In this document: positions 1 through 6,655 of the stretch, piece after piece
Numbering within the stretch: the first letter of the stretch is position 1
Layout of the letters: each line of letters starts with the position of its first letter
Assembly: GCA_035543875.1 (NCBI GenBank)
Contig: DATKIY010000289.1
Coordinates: forward strand, 1 to 6,727
Length of the DNA stretch: 6,727 nucleotides
Direction of reading: 5' to 3'
Source: DATKIY01 sp035543875
GTDB lineage: Bacteria; Actinomycetota; Actinomycetes; JAHEKZ01
Made by a program: the position numbers and the translations under genes
Notes under the pieces: model-generated
The model's input: only the letters and a program-made list of their open reading frames with translations
Databases searched by the model: none
What the model was told of the DNA's origin: nothing

Positions 1-764
1 TGCTTTTTGGCAACATCAAGCCTGGCTTGGTCGGCGGTGGCCAAGTGCTCACTTGGCGCGAAGTGGCCGACGGCAGCGCGGACGCCTACCTGGATGATGT
101 TGCATCCAGGATCGCCGAACTGGACAAGCCAGTTTTTCTGACGGTGCAGCACGAGCCAGAGGACGACGTTGTTGAGACGTCGGGCTCCGGCTACACGACG
201 AGTGATTTTGTGGATATGTACCGACACGTTGAGGATCGCATCGAGATGCAAGTTGCCCAACGCGCCACGGTGGGCAGCAGTGGGTACCCCATTTGGGTGT
301 GGGACGTTACGGGGTATCCCAAGTGGCAGTCGATGTGGTCGCAGCTGTATCCCGGCGACGAGTTTGTGGATTGGATTGCCTACGACCCCTACCTGCAGGA
401 CCCGACCGACTGCGACTTTGGCTGTGTGGCAAACAGAACGTACGCCGGTTATCCGGATTGGACGGGGTTCTACGACTGGGCAGAGCAAAACGAGCCGGGA
501 AAGCCACTGATGCTTGGTGAGTGGGGCGTCAGAGAGGCGCCAGACGGTTCATCCTCGTCCGCCAAAGCGGAACTGTTCTCGTCAACCGCACAGATGTTGG
601 CCACGGAGTTCCCGAGATTGCGTGCACTGATCTACTTCAATGACGCTAAATCGCCTCAGAGTCCACTCTCGAGTCGGATCGAGACGTCTGACGAGGCGCT
701 TCAAGCTTATCGGGACATGGTTGCTGATCGCTACTTCGATCAGAGCCCAGTTGGGTCGCGGTAG
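1..764 (+). CDS. GH26-like glycoside hydrolase, C-terminal part (5' end outside window)
   Basis: The frame is open from the left edge (first full codon at base 3), so the gene begins upstream; the TTG at 27 is not a credible start. The visible ~253 residues look like the second half of a (beta/alpha)8 glycosidase of the GH26 (beta-mannanase-like) type. A strand reading VFLTVQHEPED carries the likely acid/base Glu (codon 153-155). A central WVWDVTGYPKW / DWIAYDPY region supplies the aromatic residues expected in a sugar cleft. The strand KPLMLGEWGV carries the likely nucleophile Glu (codon 519-521). Two cysteines (DCDFGC) could form a disulfide in an exported protein. Known of the family: GH26 enzymes hydrolyse mannans and some other beta-glycans. 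The substrate is unknown here, and many actinobacterial relatives are uncharacterised proteins near polysaccharide genes. No binding module or anchor follows; the protein ends about 80 residues after the nucleophile. The 3' end overlaps the convergent nuclease gene by 25 bp. Confidence 0.8.
   Translation, partial: LFGNIKPGLVGGGQVLTWREVADGSADAYLDDVASRIAELDKPVFLTVQHEPEDDVVETSGSGYTTSDFVDMYRHVEDRIEMQVAQRATVGSSGYPIWVWDVTGYPKWQSMWSQLYPGDEFVDWIAYDPYLQDPTDCDFGCVANRTYAGYPDWTGFYDWAEQNEPGKPLMLGEWGVREAPDGSSSSAKAELFSSTAQMLATEFPRLRALIYFNDAKSPQSPLSSRIETSDEALQAYRDMVADRYFDQSPVGSR
724..743. terminator. Hairpin at the convergent gene ends, possible bidirectional terminator
   Basis: There is a perfect 7-bp inverted repeat (CTGATCG / CGATCAG) with a 6-nt loop. 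It lies inside the last codons of the glycosidase gene and covers the stop codon of the nuclease gene. Neither strand has a T-run after it, so a classical intrinsic terminator is not shown. Its place at a tail-to-tail junction makes a terminator or mRNA-end function plausible but unproven. Confidence 0.3.
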
Positions 765-1351
765 CACGACGTCCAAAGCCCAAGACCTAGTTTGCGGGCC
801 ACTTGTTGTCGTCTCAGGAACTCGGATTGCCAGTGATAAGGAGTTCGGTAGGTAAATTCATTGGCGTAGCCCAAACGCACCGCACGCGCGTTGTACTGCC
901 ACGGCGGATCAGAGGCCGTGACCCAGACGTAAGCAAGGGTGCGGCCATAGCGGTCGAGCCGACCTTGCGAAGCGTCATACTCCAACGCGACCCTCTGATG
1001 GAGCAGAACCTTCGAAGCGAACTCGGAGGCGTCCTGACCGAAGCACTCGACCCCGATGTTCGGATCGACGGTTTCTGGAGTGTCTATTCCAATCATTCTC
1101 ACAATCAGGTGTCGTTTGTCTCGCGACAGATCAACAGTGTCGCCGTCCACGACCCTGGTGACGGTCCACCCTTTGCTAACGGCACCCTCTACGGCTTGGA
1201 GGGATCGGGGGTTCGGGCTCCGAAGGAGCTCCGCTGCCCGGTTGGCTCGTCGGCTGACGTCTGCTAGCTGACTGGATCCACCCGCCAAGACGAGCAGCGC
1301 GCAGAAGACTGCCAACAACCCGAAAACACCACGCGATGTCCGCCCAGCCAT
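740..1351 (-). CDS. Staphylococcal nuclease-like (thermonuclease) protein with N-terminal membrane/signal segment
   Basis: This 203-aa protein is a probable Ca2+-dependent nuclease of the SNase (OB-fold) family, which cleaves DNA and RNA. Numbered from the ATG at 1351, the active-site residues all sit exactly 50 positions after those of S. aureus nuclease: D69 and D71 (VVDGDTV), R85, D90 and E93 (RMIGIDTPE) and R137 (DRYGR). An intact, active enzyme is therefore likely. Residues 8-25 (GVFGLLAVFCALLVLAGG) form a hydrophobic segment after a basic N-terminus, a signal peptide or membrane anchor, so it should act outside the membrane. Cys103 (ECFG) and Cys196 (WTSC) could form a disulfide. A TTG at 1390, preceded by GAAGGG at a 10-nt spacing, would add 13 residues. 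I prefer the ATG because it places the basic residues directly before the hydrophobic stretch, although its Shine-Dalgarno is poor. It is transcribed away from the MoxR operon, and no functional link to it is visible. Confidence 0.88.
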   Translation of the reverse strand: MAGRTSRGVFGLLAVFCALLVLAGGSSQLADVSRRANRAAELLRSPNPRSLQAVEGAVSKGWTVTRVVDGDTVDLSRDKRHLIVRMIGIDTPETVDPNIGVECFGQDASEFASKVLLHQRVALEYDASQGRLDRYGRTLAYVWVTASDPPWQYNARAVRLGYANEFTYRTPYHWQSEFLRRQQVARKLGLGLWTSCYRDPTGL

Positions 1352-1388
1352 GCGGCTGACCCAAACAGGTGGGTCTGACCGTCCCGGC

Positions 1389-1405
1389 AAGGGTCCGTGA
1401 CCCTT
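1389..1405. promoter_or_regulatory. Perfect 7-3-7 inverted repeat, possible operator
   Basis: AAGGGTC, a 3-bp spacer (CGT), then GACCCTT form a perfect dyad in the divergent gap. The half-site AAGGGTC occurs once more at 1455-1461, over the MoxR ribosome-binding site. A dyad between divergent genes is a typical place for a repressor or activator, but a chance dyad cannot be excluded and no regulator gene is in the window. Confidence 0.35.
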
Positions 1406-1409
1406 CAGA

Positions 1410-1429
1410 TTCGGCAGGGCTCGGCCGAA
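1410..1429. repeat. 6-bp inverted repeat in the divergent region
   Basis: TTCGGC and GCCGAA are separated by 8 nt. In RNA this would form a modest hairpin upstream of the MoxR ribosome-binding site. It could be part of the 5' untranslated region or a chance feature of GC-rich DNA. Confidence 0.25.
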
Positions 1430-1465
1430 GCAAAATGGAGTCCACTTCCCTCGAAAGGGTCGAAA

Positions 1466-2434
1466 ATGACCGTCACCTCGGTTTCGCCTGTCGAACAGGC
1501 GTTGCCGGCTGGACGCATTCAGCAGGTCGCTGGGGAGTTGACCAGCAGTGTGCGCTCAGTGGTTAGAGGACGTGACGGCGCCGTGGCTACCGTTGTTGCC
1601 GCCGCTCTCGCTGGGGGACACGCGCTCATCGAGGACCTCCCCGGCACAGGCAAGACGACGATGGCGCGAGCTCTTGCGTTGTCAATCGGCGGCGTATTCC
1701 ATCGGGTGCAGGGCACAGCAGACCTGCTGCCTTCGGATATCACCGGCTCCAATGTCTGGGATCAAGCTCGAGGCGTCTTCTCGTTTGTTCCGGGGCCAAT
1801 CTTCGCTCACGTACTTCTGGTTGACGAGATTAACCGCACGCCCCCAAGGTCGCAGTCGGCTTTCCTTGAGGTGATGGAAGAGGGCGCGGCCACCATCGAC
1901 GGAACCCGACATGCGGTTCCCTCCCCGTTCTTCCTCGTTGCCACGCAGAATCCTGGCGAGCAGTACGGCACCTATCCGTTGCCGGAGAGCCAACGCGACC
2001 GCTTCGCTGTCTGCGTTGGCTTGGGCGATATAGGCGAGACTGATGAGCTGCAGGTCATTCGAGAGCAGTTGCAGCGACCGAGTGTCGATGAAATTACGCC
2101 GATTATTGACGTCCAGGAGCTGGAGTTGGTGCGGGCGGGTGTAAGGGCGATACACGTTGAGGATGCTGTCCTCAAGCATGCGTTGCAGGTTGTGCGTCAA
2201 ACTCGAAACCATCCGCAGCTCATCATGGGCGCGAGTTCACGCGCGGCGATCACGCTGGTTCGGATGGCTCAGGCCTGGGCGACGATAGCCGGCCGTGACT
2301 ATGTGACTCCCGGTGATGTGAAAGCAATGACGCTTCCGGTCTTGACGCATCGTGTTGTCGCCGAATCCAGCACGTTTACGCCAGCGCAGGCTCTGACCGA
2401 CATCATTTCCCGCGTTCCGGTCCCCGTCTATTAG
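1466..2434 (+). CDS. MoxR-family AAA+ ATPase, first copy
   Basis: This 322-aa cytosolic ATPase has the usual length and layout of MoxR proteins. Motifs in order: Walker A LPGTGKTT (residues 58-65, Lys63); the family's insert RVQGTADLLPSDITGSNVWDQ region (about 80-100); Walker B VLLVDEINR (116-124, Asp120/Glu121); sensor 1 in ATQNP (Asn162); the PLPESQRDRF motif (171-180); and sensor 2 GASSRA (Arg259) in the C-terminal helical lid. MoxR ATPases act as ring-shaped chaperones that remodel or activate partners, often von Willebrand A-type proteins encoded beside them. Here the partner would be the DUF58 protein 31 bp downstream. The start is the ATG at 1466, preceded by AAAGGG with 6-nt spacing; it gives the N-terminus MTVT, shared with the second copy. 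Odd point: residue 177 is Arg where the second copy has the usual Leu (QLDRF). Confidence 0.95.
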   Translation: MTVTSVSPVEQALPAGRIQQVAGELTSSVRSVVRGRDGAVATVVAAALAGGHALIEDLPGTGKTTMARALALSIGGVFHRVQGTADLLPSDITGSNVWDQARGVFSFVPGPIFAHVLLVDEINRTPPRSQSAFLEVMEEGAATIDGTRHAVPSPFFLVATQNPGEQYGTYPLPESQRDRFAVCVGLGDIGETDELQVIREQLQRPSVDEITPIIDVQELELVRAGVRAIHVEDAVLKHALQVVRQTRNHPQLIMGASSRAAITLVRMAQAWATIAGRDYVTPGDVKAMTLPVLTHRVVAESSTFTPAQALTDIISRVPVPVY

Positions 2435-2465
2435 GCGGGTTCTGGAAGCTGCACGAGGAAGGTGT

Positions 2466-3575
2466 ATGAGCGCCATGCTCTCCAGCTCGTTCCTGTTGCC
2501 TTGGCGACCTATGCGTTCCGGCTCAACGCCCCTAGGGCGTGCCGTTCTCGGCGCAGGCATCACGTTGTTGGCACTATCCGCGCTCACGCAGGCTCGTTGG
2601 CTCCTGCTCTTGAGCTGCCTCATGGTAGGAGCGAGGATCTCTTCGTGGTTTACCCAATCACGCGCACTGAGTGAGGCAGGATTCTGCTTTCAGGGGCCAA
2701 AGCGATGCGCTGTTGGTCAGGTCGCAGAGCATCGAGTCCATGTTCATAACCGGTCGAGTCGCCAGTTGGGCGATCTGAAGCTACGGGTACAGTCCGCCGG
2801 TTTTCCTGACTACACGCTGTCCGTGAGGCCGACCTCACCTGGGGGGGAAGCTCGCCTGTCGTTTCCCCGATTGGCCCTTCAGCGTGGAGTGGCTACTGAG
2901 CATGAGCTCTTCGTAACGACAACAGACTGGCTTGGATTGCGGTGGATGTCAGCGCAGGTAGTTGTGCATCGAGAACTCATCGTGCATCCGGCCGTTCGTC
3001 CCATGGCTGCTCCGTCCTCGCGTCGATGCGGAGATGACATGGAAGGTGTAAGCATCGATCGTTCCGGGTCGTCGCTGTTTGCTGTACGGGAATGGAGAGC
3101 TGGCGATTCGACGAGGCACATGCATTGGCGTAGCACCGCTCGCCGCGGCCAGAACATGGTGGCCGAGCTGACAGTCCCCAGCGATTTCGGGTTGGCACTA
3201 CTCGTAACAGGGGACGGTAGGACACAGGTGACCGAGGAATGGGTATCGCACCTGGCTTCAACGTGCATTAACGCGTTGCGCAGCGGTCGCGCGGTCTCGG
3301 TCACAGGAGGGCCCGCTACCCGACGAATGGTCACGTACGGAACTGCCGTCGACATCTTGGACTGGTTTGCCGCGGCTTCCGTTCCTGATCTCCTCCCTGT
3401 CTCCTCCTTGCCCGACTGCTTCCGACGGGTCGGCGTCGGGGGGGAAGTGCTGGTCGCCACAATCGGTGAGATCTACCCGAACTGGCAGCCCGCGGCTGAC
3501 GAATTGGCCCGGCAGTATGGCGTCGCGTGGTCCTTCCTGAGGGCTCCCGGGGCCATGTCGGGAGCCGTCTCATGA
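2466..3575 (+). CDS. DUF58 membrane-associated protein (degenerate vWA-like), MoxR partner
   Basis: This 369-aa protein begins with a short cytosolic stretch containing STPLGRAVL, the typical start of DUF58 proteins. Two closely spaced hydrophobic segments follow (about residues 25-56), then a beta-rich extracytoplasmic or peripheral region. The diagnostic DUF58 motif is REWRAGDSTRHMHWRSTARRG, with Gly213-Asp214 and His220-Trp221-Arg222. The von Willebrand A-like fold should follow, but its first strand reads LALLVTGDGRT (around 244-253) instead of a metal-binding DxSxS, so the metal site looks lost. DUF58 proteins are encoded with MoxR ATPases and are presumed to be their clients; the molecular function is unknown. 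The ATG at 2466 has GAGG at 2455-2458 (7-nt spacing). A second ATG nearby (2475) would remove three residues. The stop overlaps the next start as ATGA (3572-3575), which suggests coupled translation with the transglutaminase. Confidence 0.92.
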   Translation: MSAMLSSSFLLPWRPMRSGSTPLGRAVLGAGITLLALSALTQARWLLLLSCLMVGARISSWFTQSRALSEAGFCFQGPKRCAVGQVAEHRVHVHNRSSRQLGDLKLRVQSAGFPDYTLSVRPTSPGGEARLSFPRLALQRGVATEHELFVTTTDWLGLRWMSAQVVVHRELIVHPAVRPMAAPSSRRCGDDMEGVSIDRSGSSLFAVREWRAGDSTRHMHWRSTARRGQNMVAELTVPSDFGLALLVTGDGRTQVTEEWVSHLASTCINALRSGRAVSVTGGPATRRMVTYGTAVDILDWFAAASVPDLLPVSSLPDCFRRVGVGGEVLVATIGEIYPNWQPAADELARQYGVAWSFLRAPGAMSGAVS

Positions 3576-5587
3576 ACTCGTTTCCGGAGGGAACCCTGCC
3601 AATCAGACTTACTATCGCCGGTTGCGGGAGCATCGGTCTGGCTGCGTTGGTAGCTGCAGACCTGATTTCCGCGGGGATCGCGATCGTCTCGATGGTGGTC
3701 TTGTTCGGTGCGCATCTGATCTCACTCTGGTGGACGTCGCGGCAGGCCCAATCAGCCCGACGGCTGGTGGGGACAACCCTGCTTTTCGGTATCGCGTTGT
3801 GGGTCGTCGTTCGGGTTGCCGGGAGTGATCTGAACAACCTTGGTCCCATACTTTGCGTCGCCTTGGTGGGTATCACGATCATCCAGGCTGCCACCATCAC
3901 GTCCAAGCGCGACGTCGTTGCGTCGCTAGCTCTTGCTATTGCCATGCTGGTCCTGTCTGCCGGCACTTCCACAGACGTCCAGGTTGCGGTCTTGTGTGTC
4001 TTCGGCATGGGGATGGGGTTAGTCGCCCTGTCGATGGTTCACCGCATGTCAGGAGACAACCCACCCGAAGTCGTTATTTCCACCACCGGCCCCGATACTT
4101 CGTCCGGCTCGAAGTACAAGTCGTCAATCGCCGTTGGCGTTGCAATTTCAATCGGGCTAGCGGTCTTCCTCGTCATGCCGCAGCCTCCCGCTGTCTCTGC
4201 AAGCACTGGGTTGTCAGGGGTGCTGGGCGACGCTGGGTCAGGTCAAGACGGCTCGACAGCTCGAAGCGTGGATGGCTACTCGTTCGGCGGGATGGATCTC
4301 AGAGCCACGGGGGACTTGCCTGACACCCCGATGTGGTCCGTACCGCAGAGTTCGCCGAGCCTTTGGCGAAGCACAGTTCTTGATACCTACACGAACGGCG
4401 GTTGGACGACTTCTGCGGTTGTACAAGCTCGCACGGTTCCAGGACTCGCACGTTTTCCAGGTTCGCGGTTCGACCTACCCGCTAGCGGTCCGACGCGAGT
4501 TGATACGGCCATTCCGTCTCCGGACTACTCGGGCGCGATTATCAGTCCCGGTCAGATGGTCTCTGTTGAGTCTTCGATGGAATTATCCATTCAGGACACG
4601 GGCGATGCCATTTCGGTGACAAATTTTCCGCATCCCTCGCGTTATACGGTGACCTCCGCGACAACACTTTCGGTCGCGGATGCAGCAGAGCAGACGACGG
4701 GCAGAGCCGAGCCAACAGACGCGGGACGATTCCTGATGGTCCCGCCCTCGGTGACGCCACGTGTGAAAGAGCTGGGGCGACAACTCGTGGCGTCCGCGAC
4801 GTCTCGCGCCGATGCAGTTTCCAATGTCGAGCGGTACCTTGAAGACAACGCTGAATACACCCTCGACGCCCCCGTGGCGGCGCGCGACCAAGATCCCGTT
4901 GACTTCTTCCTCTTCGAATCTCACTTGGGGTATTGCGAGCATTTCGCTGCGGCAGAGGCTCTCCTGCTGCGTTCCGGAGGGATCCCGACGCGAGTCGCTA
5001 CGGGGTTTGGTTATGGCGTCGACGCGCCGGATGGTCGCCGTACCTACCGAGGGGTCGACGCCCACGCCTGGGTAGAAGTTTGGATGCCGGGCGTTGGTTG
5101 GGCATCATCGGATCCGACCCTCGGAGTTCCGCTGGCCGGAGCGAACACGAACATCTTCCAGCGCGCTCAGGATTGGCTGGCGAAACAGCTGGACGATCAA
5201 AGCGCTCGCCTGATCGGTGCACTGGGAATCATGATGCTGCTCGGGCTATCAACGCTTGGCTGGCTGCTGATGCAACGTTGGCGTCGCCGTCGGAGCTCCC
5301 GGCCAGCGGAGGAGCTCATTGCGCGACGAGTCGGCCTGCTGGAGCCCGTTGCATCCTTCGCCAGGTTGGAACACGTACTTGAACAGTCGGGTGCTCCTCG
5401 CGCGGTTGCCGAAACGCCCACTGAGCTGGCAGAGCGCCTGCCCGGACAACCTTCGCCGGCGCTCATAACGGTCGAGCAAGCTTGCTACGGTCTAGACAGG
5501 CCGAGTGATGCCGACTGTCGCACGGCGGCCAATGCGTTGACGGAGACCCAACACCGGATTGTGGATTCGCCTCGGTCAGCTGACTAG
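3572..5587 (+). CDS. TgpA-like membrane transglutaminase-domain protein
   Basis: This 671-aa integral membrane protein has the layout of the TgpA / DUF3488-transglutaminase family. About seven N-terminal membrane segments (about 12-156, then 184-202) are followed by a large extracytoplasmic region. The transglutaminase core carries a full catalytic triad: Cys455 (GYCEHFA), His498 (DAHAWVEVW) and Asp514 (SSDPT). A last membrane segment (about 547-567) is followed by RWRRRR, a positive-inside signal. The C-terminal cytosolic tail (about 575-671) resembles DUF4129, including a TPTELAERL stretch. The fold is shared by protein crosslinkers and cysteine peptidases, so with an intact triad the enzyme may act on cell-surface protein or peptide, but its substrate is not known. 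The start is the ATG of the ATGA overlap with the DUF58 gene, with GGGAG at 3560-3564 (7-nt spacing); an upstream GTG at 3527 would create a long overlap and is unlikely. It is probably the last gene of the first moxR operon. Confidence 0.93.
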   Translation: MNSFPEGTLPIRLTIAGCGSIGLAALVAADLISAGIAIVSMVVLFGAHLISLWWTSRQAQSARRLVGTTLLFGIALWVVVRVAGSDLNNLGPILCVALVGITIIQAATITSKRDVVASLALAIAMLVLSAGTSTDVQVAVLCVFGMGMGLVALSMVHRMSGDNPPEVVISTTGPDTSSGSKYKSSIAVGVAISIGLAVFLVMPQPPAVSASTGLSGVLGDAGSGQDGSTARSVDGYSFGGMDLRATGDLPDTPMWSVPQSSPSLWRSTVLDTYTNGGWTTSAVVQARTVPGLARFPGSRFDLPASGPTRVDTAIPSPDYSGAIISPGQMVSVESSMELSIQDTGDAISVTNFPHPSRYTVTSATTLSVADAAEQTTGRAEPTDAGRFLMVPPSVTPRVKELGRQLVASATSRADAVSNVERYLEDNAEYTLDAPVAARDQDPVDFFLFESHLGYCEHFAAAEALLLRSGGIPTRVATGFGYGVDAPDGRRTYRGVDAHAWVEVWMPGVGWASSDPTLGVPLAGANTNIFQRAQDWLAKQLDDQSARLIGALGIMMLLGLSTLGWLLMQRWRRRRSSRPAEELIARRVGLLEPVASFARLEHVLEQSGAPRAVAETPTELAERLPGQPSPALITVEQACYGLDRPSDADCRTAANALTETQHRIVDSPRSAD

Positions 5588-5705
5588 GCAAGGACGTCCC
5601 GGGGCCGTTTGTGCCTCGCGCGGCCGTTCGAGGCAGTAAGTTTGTAGGTAGCTGTCGACTTCAGCCACGTCTTCGAGGGGGCGACCTAGTGCGCAGTAAC
5701 GCCAA
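5588..5705 (+). promoter_or_regulatory. 118-bp intergenic region between the two MoxR modules
   Basis: This is the largest same-strand gap in the window. It contains the hairpin at 5612-5635 and then about 70 bp in which a promoter for the second module could sit, but no convincing -10/-35 pair is visible. GAGGGGG at 5675-5681 is too far (24 nt) from the ATG at 5706 to serve as its ribosome-binding site. Either the two modules form one long transcript or the second has its own promoter here. Confidence 0.4.
5612..5635 (+). terminator. Hairpin downstream of the transglutaminase gene, possible terminator
   Basis: TGCCTCG and CGAGGCA form a perfect 7-bp stem with a 10-nt loop, 24 bp after the transglutaminase stop codon. 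Only a short, broken T-stretch follows (GTAAGTTTGT), so it is at best a weak intrinsic terminator. GC-rich stems without a U-tail are proposed terminators in actinobacteria, and its place between two gene modules fits this. Confidence 0.4.
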
Positions 5706-6650
5706 ATGACCGTCACGCAGGAGTCTGACCTCCATACCCAAGCCACACTGCTTGTCAGCAATATTCGACGGGTTGTCAAGGGACATGACTGGGCCGTTCA
5801 CATGCTGTGTTCGGCGGCACTAGCCGGTGGCCATGCCCTACTGGAGGACTTACCTGGTACCGGCAAGACCACCATGGCACGAGCCTTTGCTCGCTCGGTT
5901 GGAGGTGAGTTCCAGCGTGTACAGGGCACCGCGGATCTCCTCCCTTCGGACATCACCGGTTCGAACATCTGGGATCAGTCACATGGGGCCTTTACGTTTG
6001 TTCCCGGTCCGGTCTTCTGCAACGTGCTATTGGTCGACGAAATAAACAGGACGCCGCCGCGAACCCAATCGGCATTTCTTGAGGTGATGGAGGAAGGCGC
6101 TGTAACGATTGACGGCACGCGTCACGACGTTCCGACGCCGTTCTTCTTGATGGCCACACAAAATCCGGCGGAGCAGTACGGGACGTACCCACTCCCTGAG
6201 AGCCAGCTCGATCGCTTCTCTGTCAAGGTGCGTCTCGGAGCCATTGAAACTGCGGACGAGATTCAAGTGGTTCGTGACCAGCTGTTCGCAGCAACCGTCG
6301 ATGACCTGCAGCCAGTTGTGAGTATTGCCGAGTTCGCCCAGCTACGCGCGGCGGTGCGCCGTGTACATATTGCGGATTCCCTCATGGAATACATCGTTGC
6401 ACTGGTCCGCTCGACTCGTGGCGACGCGCGTCTGGGGTTTGGTGCAAGTTCTCGTGCGGCGATCACACTGGCTCGACTTGCTCAGGCATACGCAGTCATC
6501 GGTGGTCGAGACTACGTCGGTCCCGGCGATGTCAAGGCTGTCGCATCTCCTGTCCTGTCGCATCGCGTCAACGTCGTCGGGGCTGGAGTCAACGCTGACT
6601 CGGTGATCGCGGACTTGGTTGAGCGGGCACCGGTCCCCGTCCACACGTAA
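5706..6650 (+). CDS. MoxR-family AAA+ ATPase, second copy
   Basis: This 314-aa paralogue of the ATPase at 1466-2434 is about 84 % identical to it by hand count over the core (21 differences in 133 aligned positions from LAGGHAL to the DRF motif). Visible motifs are Walker A with Lys53, Walker B Asp111/Glu112, sensor 1 Asn153, the canonical PLPESQLDRF (Leu168) and sensor 2 Arg250 in GASSRA. All are intact, so it should be an active cytosolic ATPase. The two copies diverge in the N-terminal 20 residues and the C-terminal lid, where partner choice is likely to lie. The ATG at 5706 is the first possible start, since an in-frame TAA lies at 5697-5699. It has no good Shine-Dalgarno, although the 13 bases around the start (aaATGACCGTCAC) match the first copy. 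The next gene starts 5 bp after the stop, so the two are probably co-transcribed. Confidence 0.94.
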   Translation: MTVTQESDLHTQATLLVSNIRRVVKGHDWAVHMLCSAALAGGHALLEDLPGTGKTTMARAFARSVGGEFQRVQGTADLLPSDITGSNIWDQSHGAFTFVPGPVFCNVLLVDEINRTPPRTQSAFLEVMEEGAVTIDGTRHDVPTPFFLMATQNPAEQYGTYPLPESQLDRFSVKVRLGAIETADEIQVVRDQLFAATVDDLQPVVSIAEFAQLRAAVRRVHIADSLMEYIVALVRSTRGDARLGFGASSRAAITLARLAQAYAVIGGRDYVGPGDVKAVASPVLSHRVNVVGAGVNADSVIADLVERAPVPVHT

Positions 6651-6655
6651 CCGAG

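Larger units (their letters stand above)
1352..1465. promoter_or_regulatory. Divergent intergenic region between the nuclease and MoxR genes
   Basis: These 114 bp must hold the promoters of the leftward nuclease gene and the rightward MoxR operon, unless the nuclease starts at the TTG at 1390. I found no -10/-35 pair convincing enough to place. The region contains the two inverted repeats listed separately and the ribosome-binding site of the MoxR gene: AAAGGG at 1454-1459, six bases before the ATG at 1466. The in-frame GTG at 1397 is a much less likely start, because it lies inside an inverted repeat and its extra 23 residues look non-coding. Confidence 0.5.

Noticed and set aside
803..1267. 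A 154-codon open frame on the + strand
   Set aside because: It lies wholly antisense to the well-supported nuclease gene, shows no family features and is low in complexity typical of GC-rich shadow frames.
3331..4008. A 225-codon open frame on the - strand
   Set aside because: It is antisense to the DUF58 and transglutaminase genes, and its Arg/Thr/Pro-rich peptide has no recognisable domain; both sense genes carry clear motifs.
4583..5065. A 160-codon open frame on the - strand
   Set aside because: It is antisense to the transglutaminase core, which has the full catalytic triad.
5592..5599. 8-bp palindrome GGACGTCC in the intergenic gap
   Set aside because: Such short GC-rich palindromes are expected by chance and nothing else supports a binding site.
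1466..6650. A MoxR-based conflict or anti-phage system
   Set aside because: Some MoxR-vWA sets are proposed to act in conflict, but here the partners are DUF58 and a membrane transglutaminase, the common housekeeping-type set. No toxin-like effector, mobile element or defence gene is nearby.
1466..6650. Assembly artefact as the source of the two MoxR copies
   Set aside because: The copies differ at many positions, in length and in their upstream sequence, so they are true paralogues rather than a repeated read.
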